In this document: positions 43,403-54,446 of the stretch, piece after piece
Layout: each line of letters opens with the position of its first letter
Position numbering within the stretch: position 1 is the stretch's first letter
Source of the DNA: Candidatus Blastococcus massiliensis AP3
GTDB taxonomy: Bacteria; Actinomycetota; Actinomycetes; Mycobacteriales; Geodermatophilaceae
NCBI RefSeq assembly: GCF_000582785.1
Contig: NZ_HG931175.1
Span: 796,483-860,482 of the forward strand
Reading direction: 5' to 3'
DNA: 64,000 nucleotides
Translations under genes and position numbers: made by a program
The notes under the pieces: model-generated
What the model saw: the letters and a program-made list of their open reading frames with translations, nothing else
Database searches by the model: none
What the model was told of the DNA's origin: nothing

Positions 43403-44812
43403 TCAGACGCGTTCGGCCACCCGCTCATCGGGCCGCCGGCGGATGGTCCGCACCGTCCGCGAGGCCGCGTTGCGCGCGAGGTCGAAGATCGGGCCGGTGT
43501 CCCACGGCTTGCGCCCCGGGCCCTCGGCCGCGTCGGCCGGCTCGGCCGGCAGGGAGGCCTCCGCCCGCTGCGCCACCGCGGCGGCCAGCCGTGCCCGGCG
43601 GCGCGCCAGCACCTGCTCCTTCTGCCGATCGACGCGCTCCTTCTCGGCCATGACCAGCAGCTCCTGCTGCGCCTGCTCCACCTCCACCCGCGCCGACTGC
43701 TGCAGCTGCTCGATCTCGAGGTCGCCGTCGTCGCGCAGGTCGGTGAGCCGGTCGTAGGTGCTGCGCGGACCGAAGTTCAGCAGCATCTTCATCAGCACCG
43801 GCAGCAGCTCGATGCTGATGAACAGCAGCGCCAGCAGGTAGTGCGCCGCGGCCATCGTGGCGTCGCCGTGGCTGAGCGCCGACAGAGCCTTGAGCCGGAT
43901 GAGGATGCCGGTGTTGTCGGAGTTGGTCGCGTCGAAGGCCGCCTGCAGCGTCGTCTGCTGCTCGGTCAGCCGCGTCAGCTCCGCCCGGTCGGTCTCCAGG
44001 TCGGCGCTCGCCTGCTGCACGCTGCGCGATGCCCCGGTCGCGACGGCGGCGACGGCGGCGTCCAGGTCCGCCTTCATCGAGGCGACGACGTCGACCTGCG
44101 CGTCGGCCGCGCGGCGCGCCTGCGCATACGCCTCGCCGGTACCCGCGTCCCCGGTGCCACAGGTGCCGTCCAGCTCGCACTGCGCCTTGGCCGACAGCTC
44201 CCGCTGCGTGGTCAGCGCCGCGTCGTACGCAACCTGCGCGACGGTCACCTGCAGCTGCAGCGGCGTCAGCTCGGCGGCCGAGATGCCGCCACTGGCGACG
44301 ACGGCCTGCCCCTCGGCGACCTTCTCGCGCAGCTCGGGCAGCCCGGCGAAGCGCGCGTCGGCGTCCAGCGACTTCTTGTAGGCGTCCGAGGCCTCGGCCT
44401 GCAGCGCCACGATCTCGGTGTCGATCTCCTTGTGGAAGATCTGCAGCGTCAGCGGCGTCGAGATGACGATCCCGAGCACCAGCGCCAGCCCGACGCGGGG
44501 CACGGCCATGAGCAGGTTCCGCTTGACCGAGCCGTCGTGCGCCATCCCGACCAGCAGCATCCGGTCCAGGTTGACGATGACCACGCCCCAGCCGAGGCCG
44601 ATCAGCACGGCCAGCGGCCACCACACGCCCAGCGCCATGTGGACGGCGAACGCCGCGGACAGGACCGCCAGACCGCCGGTGGAGAGCAGCACACCGCCCA
44701 GCGCGACGAACTTCGCGCGGGCGCCCGGCGCCACCTCCAGCACGTCCGGCCGGGCACCGGCCAGCACTGCCAGCCCGTTCCCCATCCGTCTGCGTCGTGC
44801 CATCCAGCCCAT
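43403..44812 (-). CDS. DUF4407 membrane protein
   Basis: 469 residues. Two or three membrane helices near residues 35-80 and one at about 100-125 (VPRVGLALVLGIVISTPLTLQIF) precede a long extracytoplasmic coiled-coil region (about 130-320), with a Cys pair in CELDGTCGTG. Another helix (LLALLFISIELLPVLMKMLL) is followed by a cytoplasmic helical tail rich in Gln, Glu and Arg. NLDRMLLVGM and the overall layout match DUF4407. The family has no assigned function. The gene stands alone on its strand between small genes. Confidence 0.85.
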   Translation of the reverse strand: MGWMARRRRMGNGLAVLAGARPDVLEVAPGARAKFVALGGVLLSTGGLAVLSAAFAVHMALGVWWPLAVLIGLGWGVVIVNLDRMLLVGMAHDGSVKRNLLMAVPRVGLALVLGIVISTPLTLQIFHKEIDTEIVALQAEASDAYKKSLDADARFAGLPELREKVAEGQAVVASGGISAAELTPLQLQVTVAQVAYDAALTTQRELSAKAQCELDGTCGTGDAGTGEAYAQARRAADAQVDVVASMKADLDAAVAAVATGASRSVQQASADLETDRAELTRLTEQQTTLQAAFDATNSDNTGILIRLKALSALSHGDATMAAAHYLLALLFISIELLPVLMKMLLNFGPRSTYDRLTDLRDDGDLEIEQLQQSARVEVEQAQQELLVMAEKERVDRQKEQVLARRRARLAAAVAQRAEASLPAEPADAAEGPGRKPWDTGPIFDLARNAASRTVRTIRRRPDERVAERV

Positions 44813-44931
44813 CCCCCTCGGACGGCGGGATCGAGGAGCTCCGCCACCTTCTGTCCGCTATCGGCGGTCTCGACCGCCGAGCGGACCGTCGAGGGGCCGG
44901 TGGGACGTGAGGGTTCTCGCAGAACGGGAGG

Positions 44932-45462
44932 TCAGACGCCCAGGTGCGCGAGCGCCTGGAGCACCAGGCGGCTCTGCCCGTTGGCCAGCTCGGCGAGCAC
45001 CGAGGGCTCCCGGACCTCCTCCGGGCTGAACCAGGTGAGCTCCAGGGCGTCCTGCTGCGGGGCGCAGTCGCCCTCCACCGGCACGACGTAGGCCAGCGAC
45101 ACCGCGTGCTGCCGCGGGTCGTGGAACGGCGTCACCCCCGGCGTCGGGAAGTACTCGGCGATCGTGAACGGCTGCGGCGCCGGCGGCACCCGCGGCAGCG
45201 CCAGCGGACCGAGGTCCTTCTCCAGGTGGCGGAGCAGCGCCGAGCGGACCCGCTCGTGGTACAGCACCCGGCCCGACACCAGTGCCCGCTTGACCTGCCC
45301 GTCCTCGCCCAGCCGCAGCAGCAGCCCGATGGCGGTGACCGTGCCGTGGTCGTCCACCCGCACCGGGACGGCGTCGATGTAGAGGATGGGCAGCCGATCG
45401 CGGGCGGCGTCCATGTCCTCGCGGGACAGCCAGCCTGCGTCGGAGTTCGTCACCTCAGTCAT
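44932..45462 (-). CDS. NUDIX-like DUF4916 protein
   Basis: 176 residues. The sequence WLSREDMDAARDRLPILYIDAVPVRVD at the start and VSGRVLYHERVRSALLRHLEKDLG in the middle match DUF4916, a NUDIX-fold family. The usual GX5EX7REUXEEXGU box is degenerate: no REVEEE is visible, so hydrolase activity is doubtful. FTIAEYFPTPG and HDPRQHAVSLAYVVPV follow. ATG at 45462. It is divergent from the DUF6308-like gene. Confidence 0.78.
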   Translation of the reverse strand: MTEVTNSDAGWLSREDMDAARDRLPILYIDAVPVRVDDHGTVTAIGLLLRLGEDGQVKRALVSGRVLYHERVRSALLRHLEKDLGPLALPRVPPAPQPFTIAEYFPTPGVTPFHDPRQHAVSLAYVVPVEGDCAPQQDALELTWFSPEEVREPSVLAELANGQSRLVLQALAHLGV

Positions 45463-45577
45463 GTGCCCTGTCTAGTTGCTCATCGCCCTGTCCCGCTGCT
45501 CCGGGGTCGGCATGTCGACAGGAGCCGCCCCCACGCCGCCCGCGAGGGGGATGCTGGGGTGGACCGGGAGGAGCGCC

Positions 45578-46321
45578 GTGACCGCACCGCTGCACCTGCC
45601 CAGCGCCGGACCGGACCCGATCCCCGGGGACGTCGCGCTGGCCGCCGTCCTCGGCTACGCCCGGGGACGCCGGCCGCTGCTCTACCGCGCGCCGAACGCC
45701 CGCACCGGCCGGTGGGTCGAGGTGCCGGCGTTCGGCTTCGAGCGCTTCGACCTCCGTCCGCGCGCCGAGGGCCCGCTCGGGCAGGACGACATCCTCACCG
45801 CCGAGGGCCTGCACGGCCGGCTCGACCCGGGCGCGTGGTCGGCGATGGCGGCGGTGCTGCCCGAGGTGCAGGAGCCGGCCGACGCCGCCGTCGCCCGGGC
45901 CGCCGGCCGCCCGTTCTGGGAGCTGCCCGAGGACGAGTTCTCCGTGCTCGCCGAGCCCGGCACGGTCGGCGCGCTGCTCCGGCAGGTCGGCGACCTGTGC
46001 GACGCCCGGGGTGCCAGCTCCCTGCACGTCGCCGCCGCGCTCCACCACCGCCGGCCCGAGCTCTTCCCCGTGCTCAACCGGACCACCCGCTGGGCGCTGC
46101 TCCCCCACGTCCGCGAGGGCGACAGCGGCGTGGAGGCGGTGATCCACCGCGAGCTGCTGTCCGGCGCGGACGCCTTCGCCCGGCTCGAGGACGCCGTCCG
46201 GGCCGAGGGCGTCCAGCTGATGCGCCTCCGGCTGCACGACGTCCTGCTGTGGCTCAGCGGCACCCTGCGGCTGGCCCATGCGGCGGAGCTCGGCCGGGTC
46301 GGCGAACCCGCCCGCCGCTAA
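45578..46321 (+). CDS. DUF6308-like protein of unknown function
   Basis: 247 residues from GTG at 45578, which follows GGGAGGAG at 6 bases. It contains LGYARGRRPLLYRAPN, DDILTAEGLHGRLDPGAWSAM and a C-terminal RLHDVLLWLSGTLRLAH, a layout I associate with DUF6308. It is soluble and mixed alpha/beta, with no catalytic motif I can name. It lies 57 bp before the AlkD-like gene on the same strand, so co-transcription is possible. Confidence 0.65.
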   Translation: MTAPLHLPSAGPDPIPGDVALAAVLGYARGRRPLLYRAPNARTGRWVEVPAFGFERFDLRPRAEGPLGQDDILTAEGLHGRLDPGAWSAMAAVLPEVQEPADAAVARAAGRPFWELPEDEFSVLAEPGTVGALLRQVGDLCDARGASSLHVAAALHHRRPELFPVLNRTTRWALLPHVREGDSGVEAVIHRELLSGADAFARLEDAVRAEGVQLMRLRLHDVLLWLSGTLRLAHAAELGRVGEPARR

Positions 46322-46378
46322 TGCTGGCAGACCGTCGCACCGGCCTGGTTGGCTGACCCCATCGGAGAGGGGACGACG

Positions 46379-47071
46379 ATGCCGACACCGAGCGGGACGA
46401 CGCTGACGGGGACGACGGTGACCGAGGTGATGGCCGAGCTGGCCGCGCTCGAGGACCCGAGGATGCGCGCGGTGAACGAGCGGCACGGCGACGACCACGG
46501 GGTGAACCTCACGCAGCTGCGGGCGGTCGCGAAGCGGCTGAAGGCCCAGCACGACCTGGCGAAGGGGCTGTGGGCGACCGGCGACACCGCCGCGCGGCTG
46601 CTGGCCGTCCTGATCTGCGAGCCGAAGGCGTTCGGCCGCGACGAGCTGGACGCCATGCTCCGCGAGGCGCACGCCCCCAAGGTGCACGGCTGGCTGGTCG
46701 GCTACGTCGTGAAGAAGAGCCCGCACGCCGAGGACCTGCGCCAGGCCTGGTTCGCCGACGCCGACCCGGTGGTCGCGAGCGCCGGCTGGGCGCTCACCAC
46801 CGAACGGGTGCTCAAGAAGCCCGAGGGGCTCGACCTGGCCGGGCTGCTCGACATCGTCGAGGCGGAGATGAGGGACGCTCCCGAGCGCCTGCAGTGGGCG
46901 ATGAACGAGTGCCTGGCCCAGATCGGCATCCACCACCCCGAGCACCGGGCCCGGGCGCTGGCCATCGGCGAGCGGCTGCGGGTGCTCGAGGACTATCCGA
47001 CCTCCCCGGGCTGCACTTCCCCCTACGCCCCGATCTGGATCACCGAGATGGTGCGTCGCCAGGAGGCCTGA
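46379..47071 (+). CDS. DNA alkylation repair (AlkD-like) HEAT-repeat protein
   Basis: 230 residues. HEAT-like helical repeats run throughout: TEVMAELAALEDPRMRAVNERHG at the start, VNLTQLRAVAKRLKAQHDLAKGLW, then RLLAVLICEPKAF and QAWFADADPVVASAGWALT. This pattern matches the AlkD family of glycosylases that remove N3/N7-alkylated purines. The catalytic Trp/Asp residues cannot be confirmed by eye. ATG at 46379 follows GAGAGGGG. The stop abuts the stop of the convergent TIGR03086 gene with no spacer. Confidence 0.7.
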   Translation: MPTPSGTTLTGTTVTEVMAELAALEDPRMRAVNERHGDDHGVNLTQLRAVAKRLKAQHDLAKGLWATGDTAARLLAVLICEPKAFGRDELDAMLREAHAPKVHGWLVGYVVKKSPHAEDLRQAWFADADPVVASAGWALTTERVLKKPEGLDLAGLLDIVEAEMRDAPERLQWAMNECLAQIGIHHPEHRARALAIGERLRVLEDYPTSPGCTSPYAPIWITEMVRRQEA

Positions 47072-47650
47072 CTACGCCCGCCAGGCCGGATCGCGTCCGG
47101 TCCGGCCGATCAGGCGGTCGAGCAGCGGGGCGTCGTCCGGCACCGGCACGGCGGGACCGAACAGCCCCGCCCGCGCCTCCGGGTCGTCCGGCACCGACAC
47201 GGCGAACTGCAGGCAGCGCCGCACCGACTCCTCGTCCGGCCGGTACTCCTGCCCGGTGGCGACGGCGAGGTCCCACCCGTGCACCACCAGCTCGTTCAGC
47301 GCGACCATTCCCATGTCCGGGGCCGGCAGCTCCACTCCCCCGGCCTCGGCCGTGCCCTCCCACGCCGACGGCGACCGCCACGCCGCCACCAGTTCGGCCA
47401 GCTGAGCCGGCAGCCGGGTCCGCCAGTCGGGCGCCAGGTGCGCCGCGTCCGCGTCCGGCCCGCCCTCGGGCACCGTCTTCTCCGCCGCCATCCGGAAGGC
47501 CAGCGTCAGCCCCACGAGGTGGTCGAGCAGGCCCGCGACCGAGACGGTGTCGCACGGTGTCGGGTCGCACAGCTGCGCGTCGCGCACCCCGGCCGCGATC
47601 CGCTCCAGCTCCGCGGCCGCGGGGGCGAGGTCGATCGTCGTCGTCTCCAT
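47072..47650 (-). CDS. TIGR03086 family DinB/mycothiol-dependent maleylpyruvate isomerase-like protein
   Basis: 192 residues. It is a DinB four-helix fold with CDTVSVAGLLDHLVGLTLAFRMAAE near the N-terminus, giving the first metal-binding His, and LNELVVHGWDLAVATGQ in the middle, giving the second. These signatures are typical of the TIGR03086 group, which is frequent in mycothiol-producing actinobacteria. The metal would be zinc or similar. Its reaction is unknown; some relatives isomerise or transfer using mycothiol. ATG at 47650. It is 5 bp before the next gene on the same strand, so they may form an operon. Confidence 0.85.
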   Translation of the reverse strand: METTTIDLAPAAAELERIAAGVRDAQLCDPTPCDTVSVAGLLDHLVGLTLAFRMAAEKTVPEGGPDADAAHLAPDWRTRLPAQLAELVAAWRSPSAWEGTAEAGGVELPAPDMGMVALNELVVHGWDLAVATGQEYRPDEESVRRCLQFAVSVPDDPEARAGLFGPAVPVPDDAPLLDRLIGRTGRDPAWRA

Positions 47651-47655
47651 GCCCC

Positions 47656-49662
<2,007 letters not shown>

Positions 49663-49735
49663 CCGGGCATGCTGGCAGAAGGAGACGCCCGTGAGCGGTT
49701 GCCGGACCCGGGGGCGCCGGGCAGCGTGCGGGGAC

Positions 49736-50155
49736 GTGAGCGACCCCTTCGGCCTGCAGCGGTTCGTCGACGCGCAGCGCGACACCTACGACCGGGCACT
49801 GGCCGAGCTGCGGGCCGGCGCCAAGCGCAGCCACTGGATGTGGTTCGTCCTCCCCCAGGTCGCCGGGCTCGGCCGCAGCGCCACCGCCCAGCACTTCGCG
49901 ATCTCCGGGCTCGACGAGGCGCGCGCCTACCTGGCCCACCCGGTGCTCGGCCCCCGCCTGACCGAGTGCGCACGGGCACTGCTCGACCTGGGGACCACCG
50001 ACCCGGTCGCCGTCCTCGGGTCGGTCGACGCGCAGAAGCTGCGCTCGTCCATGACCCTGTTCGCGCACGCCGACCCCGACCAGCCGGTGTTCCGCGAGGT
50101 GCTCGACCGGTACTTCGCCGGGAACGAGGACGACGCCACCCTCGCCCGCCTCTAA
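49736..50155 (+). CDS. DUF1810 family protein
   Basis: 139 residues from GTG at 49736. The motif DPFGLQRFVDAQRDTYDRALAELRAG...HWMWFVLPQVAGLGRS is diagnostic of DUF1810. Later blocks are YLAHPVLGPRLTECARAL, GSVDAQKLRSSMTLF and the ending VLDRYFAGNEDDATL. The family has no established activity, although its fold resembles small calpastatin- or macro-like helical proteins. It is probably followed co-transcriptionally by the gene at 50166, 10 bp away. Confidence 0.9.
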   Translation: MSDPFGLQRFVDAQRDTYDRALAELRAGAKRSHWMWFVLPQVAGLGRSATAQHFAISGLDEARAYLAHPVLGPRLTECARALLDLGTTDPVAVLGSVDAQKLRSSMTLFAHADPDQPVFREVLDRYFAGNEDDATLARL

Positions 50156-50165
50156 CGTCCGGGGC

Positions 50166-50723
50166 GTGAGCTACGACGCCCTGGCCGAGAGCGTGCGGCT
50201 GCTCGAGGGCGCCGAGCTCCCCGCCGTCGTCCGGCTGAGCCGCCGCGTCCGGCACGTGCCGCTCGCCGTCGACCGGGACGGCGACGTCGCCGTCACCGTG
50301 TTCCTGCGCCGGGGCGTCAGCGGCCTGCCGCTGGTCGAGTCGCACACCCTGGAGCTGGCCCGCGGCGGCTGGCGGGTGCTCGGCGGTGGCGGTGGCGCCT
50401 CCGACGTGGCGGTCGCGCCGCGGCAGTCGCTCGCCGAGCTGGGTGCGCCCGCGGTCAGCCCCGGCAGCGGGGGCACCGCGCGCTCGCGCAGCGGCCTGCT
50501 CGGGCTCCGGAGCGGCTGGATCTCCTACGCGGAGCTGTGGCTGGCCCGGGAGGTCGCCGTCCTGCAGGTCGGGAACCGCCGGCTGCCGTTCGCGGCACAC
50601 GGCTACGCGGTCGTCGTCTGGACGGGGCGGACGCCCGAGATCACCGCCCGGGACGCTGAGGGGAAGCCGCTGGGCGCGGTCGAGCTCCGCACGCCGAGAC
50701 GGATGCCGCCGTTCTACGCCTGA
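50166..50723 (+). CDS. Hypothetical protein following DUF1810
   Basis: 185 residues from GTG at 50166. It is mostly beta strands (VRLSRRVRHVPLAVDRDGDVAVTVFLRRG, WISYAELWLAREVAVLQVGNR, YAVVVWTGR) with a Gly/Ser-rich central loop. There is no signal peptide, membrane helix or recognised domain. It starts 10 bp after the DUF1810 stop, so the two are likely one operon. It faces the acyl-CoA ligase gene with abutting stop codons (50723/50724). Confidence 0.65.
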   Translation: MSYDALAESVRLLEGAELPAVVRLSRRVRHVPLAVDRDGDVAVTVFLRRGVSGLPLVESHTLELARGGWRVLGGGGGASDVAVAPRQSLAELGAPAVSPGSGGTARSRSGLLGLRSGWISYAELWLAREVAVLQVGNRRLPFAAHGYAVVVWTGRTPEITARDAEGKPLGAVELRTPRRMPPFYA

Positions 50724-52235
50724 CTAGCGGCGCGGGACCTCGGTCCAGCCGTCCGTGCCGCGCAACGTCGTCTTCAGCACCTTGCCGCCGGCGTTGCGCG
50801 GCAGCGGCTGGTCCAGCACCCGCACGAACTGCGGCACCTTGAAGTCGGCCAGCCGCTCCCGGGCGAAGGCGATCAGCGAGGGCACCAGGTCCTCGCCCAC
50901 GCCGGGCCGGGGCAGCACGACGGCTCCCACCTTCTCCCCCATCACCGGGTCGGCCACGCCCACGACCGCCACCTCGAGAACGTCCGGGTGCTCGGCGAGC
51001 GCGTACTCCACCTCGACGGAGTACACGTTCTCGCCGCCGCGGTTGATCATGTCCTTGGCGCGGTCGACGATCCGCACCATGCCGTCGGTGATCGTGGCGA
51101 GGTCGCCGGTGTGCAGCCAGCCGTCGACGAAGGTCTCCGCCGTCCGCGCCGGGTCGCCCCAGTAGCCGGCGACGACGTTCGGGCCGCGGACGAGCAGCTC
51201 GCCGACGCCGGTCTCCGGGTCGGGGTGGTCCAGCCGCAGGTCGTTCACCGGGGTGGGGAAGCCCACGGAGTCGGCGTGCTCGAGGGTGTACTCGTGCGGC
51301 AGGAACGTGGCGATCGCCGACGTCTCCGACAGCCCGAACCCGTTGCCGAGCCGCGCGGACGGGAACGCGTCCAGCAGCCGGTGCACCAGCTCGGGAGCGA
51401 TCGGCGCACCGCCGTAGCTCGCCGTGCGGATCGAGGAGACGTCGGTGGTGGCGAAGTCCGGGTGCCGCAGCGTCAGCTCGTAGATGGTCGGCACCGCGGT
51501 CACCAGCGTGACCCGGTACTCCTCGATGGCGGCCAGGAACGCGGCGGGCTGGAACTGGGGCATGACCACCGACAGCCCACCCAGCGACATCTGCGTCATG
51601 AACTGCGAGCAGCAGCCGGTGACGTGGAACAGCGGCACCGAGATCAGCCCGACGTGCTCCGGCCCGCGGTCCAGCTTCCGGCAGCGGATGACGCTCTCCA
51701 CCGTCGAGAGGAAGTTCTCGTGGGTGAGCATCGCGCCCTTGGGGCGGCCGGTGGTGCCGGATGTGTAGAACAGCGTGGCGACGTCGCGGTGTCCGCGCGG
51801 CGGCACCTCGCCGGGCTCGCCGTCCGGGAGCGGCCGGTCCGGCAGGACGACGTACGCGGCGCCGGAGTCGGCGAGGATGTAGTCGATCTCGGGCTCGGTG
51901 AGCCGGGTGTTCATCGGCAGGACGACGGCGCCGGCCAGGTGCCCGCCCCAGAACGCGAGCACCCAGTCCAGGCCGTTGCCCAGCCGGATCGCGACGCGGT
52001 CGCCGGGCCGGACGCCGGCGTCGCGCAGGCCGCCCGCGACCCGCGACGCGCGGTCCCACAGCTCGGCGTAGGTGATGGACCCGCCGCCGAGCTCGACGAC
52101 CGCCGTCCGCCCCGGGTGCCGCCCGACCGTGGCGCGCAGCATGTCCACGACGGTGCCGGACACGGCCGAGTAGCGGCGGACGCCGTCGGCGCCCACCTCG
52201 ATGCCGCTGGTGTCGAACGGACTCTGCGCGACCAC
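50724..52235 (-). CDS. Long-chain acyl-CoA ligase (AMP-binding)
   Basis: 503 residues from GTG at 52235. The ATP/AMP motif TLFYTSGTTGRPKGAMLTH is near residue 155, GNGFGLSETSAIATFLP near 290, and the hinge region TGDLATITDGMVRIVDRAKDMINRGGENVYS near 380-410. The C-terminal catalytic Lys lies in LPRNAGGKVLKTTLR. It activates a carboxylic acid to acyl-AMP and then acyl-CoA. Chain length and substrate cannot be deduced, and related FadD proteins vary widely. It is not clustered with beta-oxidation genes here; the acyl-CoA dehydrogenases are 6 kb away. Confidence 0.88.
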   Translation of the reverse strand: MVAQSPFDTSGIEVGADGVRRYSAVSGTVVDMLRATVGRHPGRTAVVELGGGSITYAELWDRASRVAGGLRDAGVRPGDRVAIRLGNGLDWVLAFWGGHLAGAVVLPMNTRLTEPEIDYILADSGAAYVVLPDRPLPDGEPGEVPPRGHRDVATLFYTSGTTGRPKGAMLTHENFLSTVESVIRCRKLDRGPEHVGLISVPLFHVTGCCSQFMTQMSLGGLSVVMPQFQPAAFLAAIEEYRVTLVTAVPTIYELTLRHPDFATTDVSSIRTASYGGAPIAPELVHRLLDAFPSARLGNGFGLSETSAIATFLPHEYTLEHADSVGFPTPVNDLRLDHPDPETGVGELLVRGPNVVAGYWGDPARTAETFVDGWLHTGDLATITDGMVRIVDRAKDMINRGGENVYSVEVEYALAEHPDVLEVAVVGVADPVMGEKVGAVVLPRPGVGEDLVPSLIAFARERLADFKVPQFVRVLDQPLPRNAGGKVLKTTLRGTDGWTEVPRR

Positions 52236-52378
52236 GTGTTCCCTCGCTCCCGGCGCCGGACGGCCCCGCCCCCGCATTCTGCGCCGCGTCCTCCCCGGCG
52301 ACCCGCGCAGGCGCTCCGAGGGCGGGCCGGTGGCCCGCCGGCCTGCGTCGGCACCGCCGGTCGGGGACAGTGGGGTGC

Positions 52379-53416
52379 GTGAGCGACACGAACAAGAGCG
52401 GGTCCGGGTACATCGAGCCGGAGTTCAAGCGGGACACCACCTACATCTCCGACCGGATCACCGCCGACGGCCGGGACGGCTGGCCGGTCGAGCCCGGCCG
52501 CTACCGGCTGATCGCCGCACGCGCGTGCCCCTGGGCGAACCGGGCGATCATCGTGCGCCGCCTGCTCGGCCTCGAGCCGGTGATCTCGATGGGGCTCACC
52601 GGGCCGACGCACGACAAGCGCAGCTGGACCTTCGACCTCGACCCCGGCGGGCGCGACCCGGTGCTGGGCTACGAGCGGCTGCAGGAGGCCTACTTCGCCC
52701 GCGACCCGGAGTACCCGAAGGGCATCACGGTCCCGGCGATCGTCGACGTCCCCACCAAGGCCGTCGTCACCAACGACTTCCCGCAGATCACCCTCGACTT
52801 CTCCGGCGAGTGGACGCAGTACCACCGCGACGGGGCGCCCGACCTCTACCCCGAGAAGCTGCGTGACGAGATGGACGAGGTCATGCAGCGGATCTACACC
52901 GAGGTCAACAACGGCGTGTACCGCTGCGGGTTCTCCGGCTCGCAGCGCGCCTACGACCAGGCCTACGAGCGGCTGTTCACCGCCCTGGACTGGCTCGAGG
53001 AGCGGCTGACCGGTCAGCGCTACCTCATGGGCGACACGATCACCGAGGCCGACGTCCGCCTGTTCACCACGCTGGCCCGCTTCGACCCCGTCTACCACGG
53101 CCACTTCAAGTGCAACCGGCAGAAGCTGACCGAGTTCCGCGCGCTGTGGGGCTACGCCCGCGACCTGTTCCAGACCCCGGGCTTCGGCGACACGACGGAC
53201 TTCCCGCAGATCAAGGAGCACTACTACGTCGTCCACGCCGACATCAACCCGACGCAGATCATCCCGGCCGGCCCGGACACCGCGAACTGGCTGACCCCGC
53301 ACGGCCGCGAGGAGCTCGGCGGCTCACCGTTCGGCGACGGCACCCCGCCCGGCCCGCCGCCGGAGGGCGAGCGGGTCCCGGACGGGCACGGCCCCGGGGG
53401 CGTGCCGCACCGCTGA
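52379..53416 (+). CDS. Xi-class glutathione-transferase-like (glutathionyl-hydroquinone reductase family)
   Basis: 345 residues from GTG at 52379. The active-site block ARACPWANRAIIVRRLLGL places the nucleophilic Cys at residue 50. WTFDLDPGGRDPVLG, NNGVYRCGFSGSQRAYDQAYERLF and YLMGDTITEADVRLFTTLARFDPVYHGHFKCNR are all typical of the Xi class (YqjG/PcpF). These enzymes remove a thiol adduct from quinones. Because actinobacteria generally use mycothiol, the true thiol may be mycothiol; that is inference. The Gly/Pro-rich C-terminal tail is unusual but common in actinobacterial members. Stop codons of this gene and the lipoprotein gene are 2 bp apart. Confidence 0.9.
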   Translation: MSDTNKSGSGYIEPEFKRDTTYISDRITADGRDGWPVEPGRYRLIAARACPWANRAIIVRRLLGLEPVISMGLTGPTHDKRSWTFDLDPGGRDPVLGYERLQEAYFARDPEYPKGITVPAIVDVPTKAVVTNDFPQITLDFSGEWTQYHRDGAPDLYPEKLRDEMDEVMQRIYTEVNNGVYRCGFSGSQRAYDQAYERLFTALDWLEERLTGQRYLMGDTITEADVRLFTTLARFDPVYHGHFKCNRQKLTEFRALWGYARDLFQTPGFGDTTDFPQIKEHYYVVHADINPTQIIPAGPDTANWLTPHGREELGGSPFGDGTPPGPPPEGERVPDGHGPGGVPHR

Positions 53417-53418
53417 GG

Positions 53419-54273
53419 TCAGTCGACGACGGCGAGCACGGCCTCGGCGAGCACCCGCTGCCCCTCCGCGGTGGGGTGGACGTCGTCGGGCGTCACCAGA
53501 CCGGCTGCGGCGGCGCTCCCACCGGCCGCCAGCGCCCGGTTCCGGAACGCCGCGAAGCCGTCCGCGACGTCGGCCCCGTGCTCCTCCGCGACGTCGGCGA
53601 GGTCGCTGCCCAGCGGTTCACCGTCGGGGTAGTCCAGCGCGTAGTAGGTGACGACGACGATCAGCCCGTCGTAGCCGCCCTCGTCGCGCAACGTCTCGAG
53701 GATGGTGGCGACGTCGTCCCGCACCCGCTGCGCCAGGGCAGCGCGGTCGGCGGGGTCGGAGCACGCGTTCGGCAGGGTCTGCCGGCAGCGGAAGACGTCG
53801 TTGGCGCCGATCTGCAGCGTCACCAGTTCGACGTCCTCCTCCTGGAGTGTGCGCACCGCGACGTCCAGCTGCGACTGCTCGTCGGACTCGTAGGGCGCGT
53901 GCAGCGGGTACGCCGCCCGGTAGCCCGGCCCGCCCGGCCCGTCCTGGCACCCGAAGCTCGGCCCGCCGGCGTCGAGGAAGCTCTCCGTCGTCTCCCCGGG
54001 GCAGGACGCGTTGACGACCTCCAGGCCGAGTTCCTCGCCGATCAGCTCGGGATAGCCGACGAAGTTCGCGGGGTCGGCGTACTCGTCCCCCGCGTCGATC
54101 CGGTAGCCGAAGGCGACGGAGTCGCCGAGCGCCAGGTAGGTGCCACCGTCGGTCTCCGCACCGGTGGGGGTCGGTTCGGCGGACCGCTCGCGCGACGCGC
54201 CGTCGGCGGAGCACGCCGTCGCCAGGACCACCGCCGCGAGGGCGGACGCGACCCGACCCCGCCTGCTCCGCAT
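53419..54273 (-). CDS. SGNH/GDSL hydrolase lipoprotein
   Basis: 284 residues. The signal peptide ends in the lipobox LATAC (Cys about 21), so it is anchored on the outer face of the membrane. SGNH blocks are LALGDSVAFG (nucleophile Ser, block I), the Gly region VNASCPGETT, IGANDVFRC (Asn block III) and DDVHPTAEGQ (Asp and His, block V). Several cysteine pairs suggest disulfides. It is an esterase or lipase of unknown substrate, related to secreted actinobacterial GDSL lipases. ATG at 54273. Confidence 0.9.
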   Translation of the reverse strand: MRSRRGRVASALAAVVLATACSADGASRERSAEPTPTGAETDGGTYLALGDSVAFGYRIDAGDEYADPANFVGYPELIGEELGLEVVNASCPGETTESFLDAGGPSFGCQDGPGGPGYRAAYPLHAPYESDEQSQLDVAVRTLQEEDVELVTLQIGANDVFRCRQTLPNACSDPADRAALAQRVRDDVATILETLRDEGGYDGLIVVVTYYALDYPDGEPLGSDLADVAEEHGADVADGFAAFRNRALAAGGSAAAAGLVTPDDVHPTAEGQRVLAEAVLAVVD

Positions 54274-54446
54274 GCGGCCACGGTAGGGGCACCGCTCCCC
54301 GCCTCCGTGCGATGCGCGTCACAGCGGGGGCGCGGACGTCACCACGACGTCGTGGGGCGGTCCCGGCCGAGGTTATGGTCGGGACGACGCAGCCGGCCGA
54401 TCGCCTCGGGTGTCGGCCCGGTCCTCGAACTCCCAGGAGCCTCCTC

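Noticed and set aside
44820..44931. Possible small gene between DUF4407 and DUF4916 genes
   Set aside because: No start with ribosome site and no protein-like sequence; it is an intergenic leader.
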